Shown here: positions 63,767 to 64,000 of the stretch, in pieces | Position numbering within the stretch: position 1 is the first letter of the stretch | How the letters are laid out: every line of letters begins with the position of its first letter | Source of the DNA: Solitalea agri | Lineage (GTDB): Bacteria; Bacteroidota; Bacteroidia; Sphingobacteriales; Sphingobacteriaceae | Length of the DNA stretch: 64,000 nucleotides | NCBI RefSeq assembly: GCF_023914155.1 | Contig: NZ_JAMWYS010000042.1 | Location: forward strand, 25,831-89,830 | Direction: 5' to 3' | Made by a program: the position numbers and the translations under genes | The notes under the pieces: generated by a model | What the model saw: only the letters and a program-made list of their open reading frames with translations | Databases searched by the model: none | Told to the model about the DNA's origin: nothing

Positions 63767-63796
63767 ACGAAGGATTAACCAACGGGTTAGTCAAAA

Positions 63797-63807
63797 AGTT
63801 CTTTGAA
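63797..63807 (+). promoter_or_regulatory. boxA-like antitermination element of the rRNA leader
   Basis: AGTTCTTTGAA lies about 140 bases before 16S. AGTTCTTTGA is common in Bacteroidota rRNA leaders and resembles the NusB/S10-binding boxA of other phyla. Confidence 0.5.
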
Positions 63808-63910
63808 GAGATGAGAATAGCGCAGCGCGAGAATGTAGCGATACATGATCAAGCTAAGAATAACTGTCAATCCAAGAGACAATGTCGAGTTGAGCGATCA
63901 ACGAGACACC

Positions 63911-63929
63911 ATCTCGGCTAAGCCGAGAT
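63911..63929 (+). other. Leader hairpin directly upstream of 16S
   Basis: A perfect 8-bp stem ATCTCGGC / GCCGAGAT with a TAA loop, 20 bases before the mature 16S end. It may guide 5' processing. Confidence 0.55.
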
Positions 63930-63948
63930 AGGAACAAACTTAAAATAT

Positions 63949-64000
<52 letters not shown>

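Noticed and set aside
63417..63768. Minus-strand frames in the rRNA leader
   Set aside because: They run antisense across three promoters and leader structures, overlap one another in different frames and resemble no protein.
63734..63775. Complete tRNA gene in the rRNA leader
   Set aside because: Only a T-arm-like part and a short closing stem exist; there is no anticodon or D-arm and no 7-bp acceptor stem.

Overview
The window comes from a low-GC member of the Bacteroidota, probably near Sphingobacteriales/Chitinophagales. The evidence is the Bacteroidota-type 16S rRNA 5' end at the right edge, promoters of the TTG-N19-TAnnTTTG type, families largely confined to this phylum (DUF4290, DUF5686 with a carboxypeptidase-like domain, DUF2490, SusC-like plug protein, LytTR/LytS pairs) and the general lack of Shine-Dalgarno sequences. 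It reads as core chromosome with small accessory patches. I see no integrase, insertion sequence, CRISPR array or complete tRNA gene.

Left part (0-11.4 kb, minus strand): acetate kinase (cut by the window edge) and phosphate acetyltransferase form a pta-ackA operon. A secreted C1 cysteine peptidase with its own promoter and terminator follows. Next is a tightly packed run transcribed as UvrD-type helicase, DUF4290 protein, MurA, LysE-type exporter and FMN reductase, and then an OmpA-like lipoprotein. MurA carries Asp in place of the fosfomycin-target Cys.

Middle (11.5-38 kb): M20 dipeptidase; two membrane-anchored GH25 lysozymes flanking a GyrI-like protein; aldo/keto reductase; lipid-kinase-like protein; metallophosphoesterase with a DUF2490 outer-membrane protein; alanine dehydrogenase; an orphan SusC-like plug/barrel protein; HdeD-like protein; a LiaF-like/DUF4288/LytS/LytTR envelope-sensing operon; DUF255 thioredoxin-domain protein with an HD hydrolase; an acyl-CoA carboxylase beta subunit; a PAS-LuxR regulator with a PnuC-like transporter; GNAT; RarA; and topoisomerase I.

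Right part (38-64 kb): a thioester alpha-2-macroglobulin and penicillin-binding protein 1C, which are adjacent in many proteobacteria, are here about 4.5 kb apart. Between them lie a frameshifted and an intact cytochrome c lipoprotein, a rhomboid protease, a zinc-ribbon membrane protein split by a -1 frame change, and a zinc-ribbon CPBP protease. After PBP1C come a DUF5686 protein, a DnaQ-like exonuclease, a fused dipeptide-type ABC ATPase, a DUF885 lipoprotein, DUF456, a 0.4 kb imperfect repeat field just upstream of RNase R, a polyprenyl diphosphate synthase, a decayed DUF1003 remnant and a SLOG-family protein. The window closes with an rRNA operon leader that has three tandem promoters, a tRNA-like three-way junction and a boxA-like element before the 16S gene.

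The most unusual spots are the rRNA leader architecture, the split A2M/PBP1C module with its zinc-ribbon membrane proteins and slippery heptamer, and the inverted repeat field ahead of rnr.
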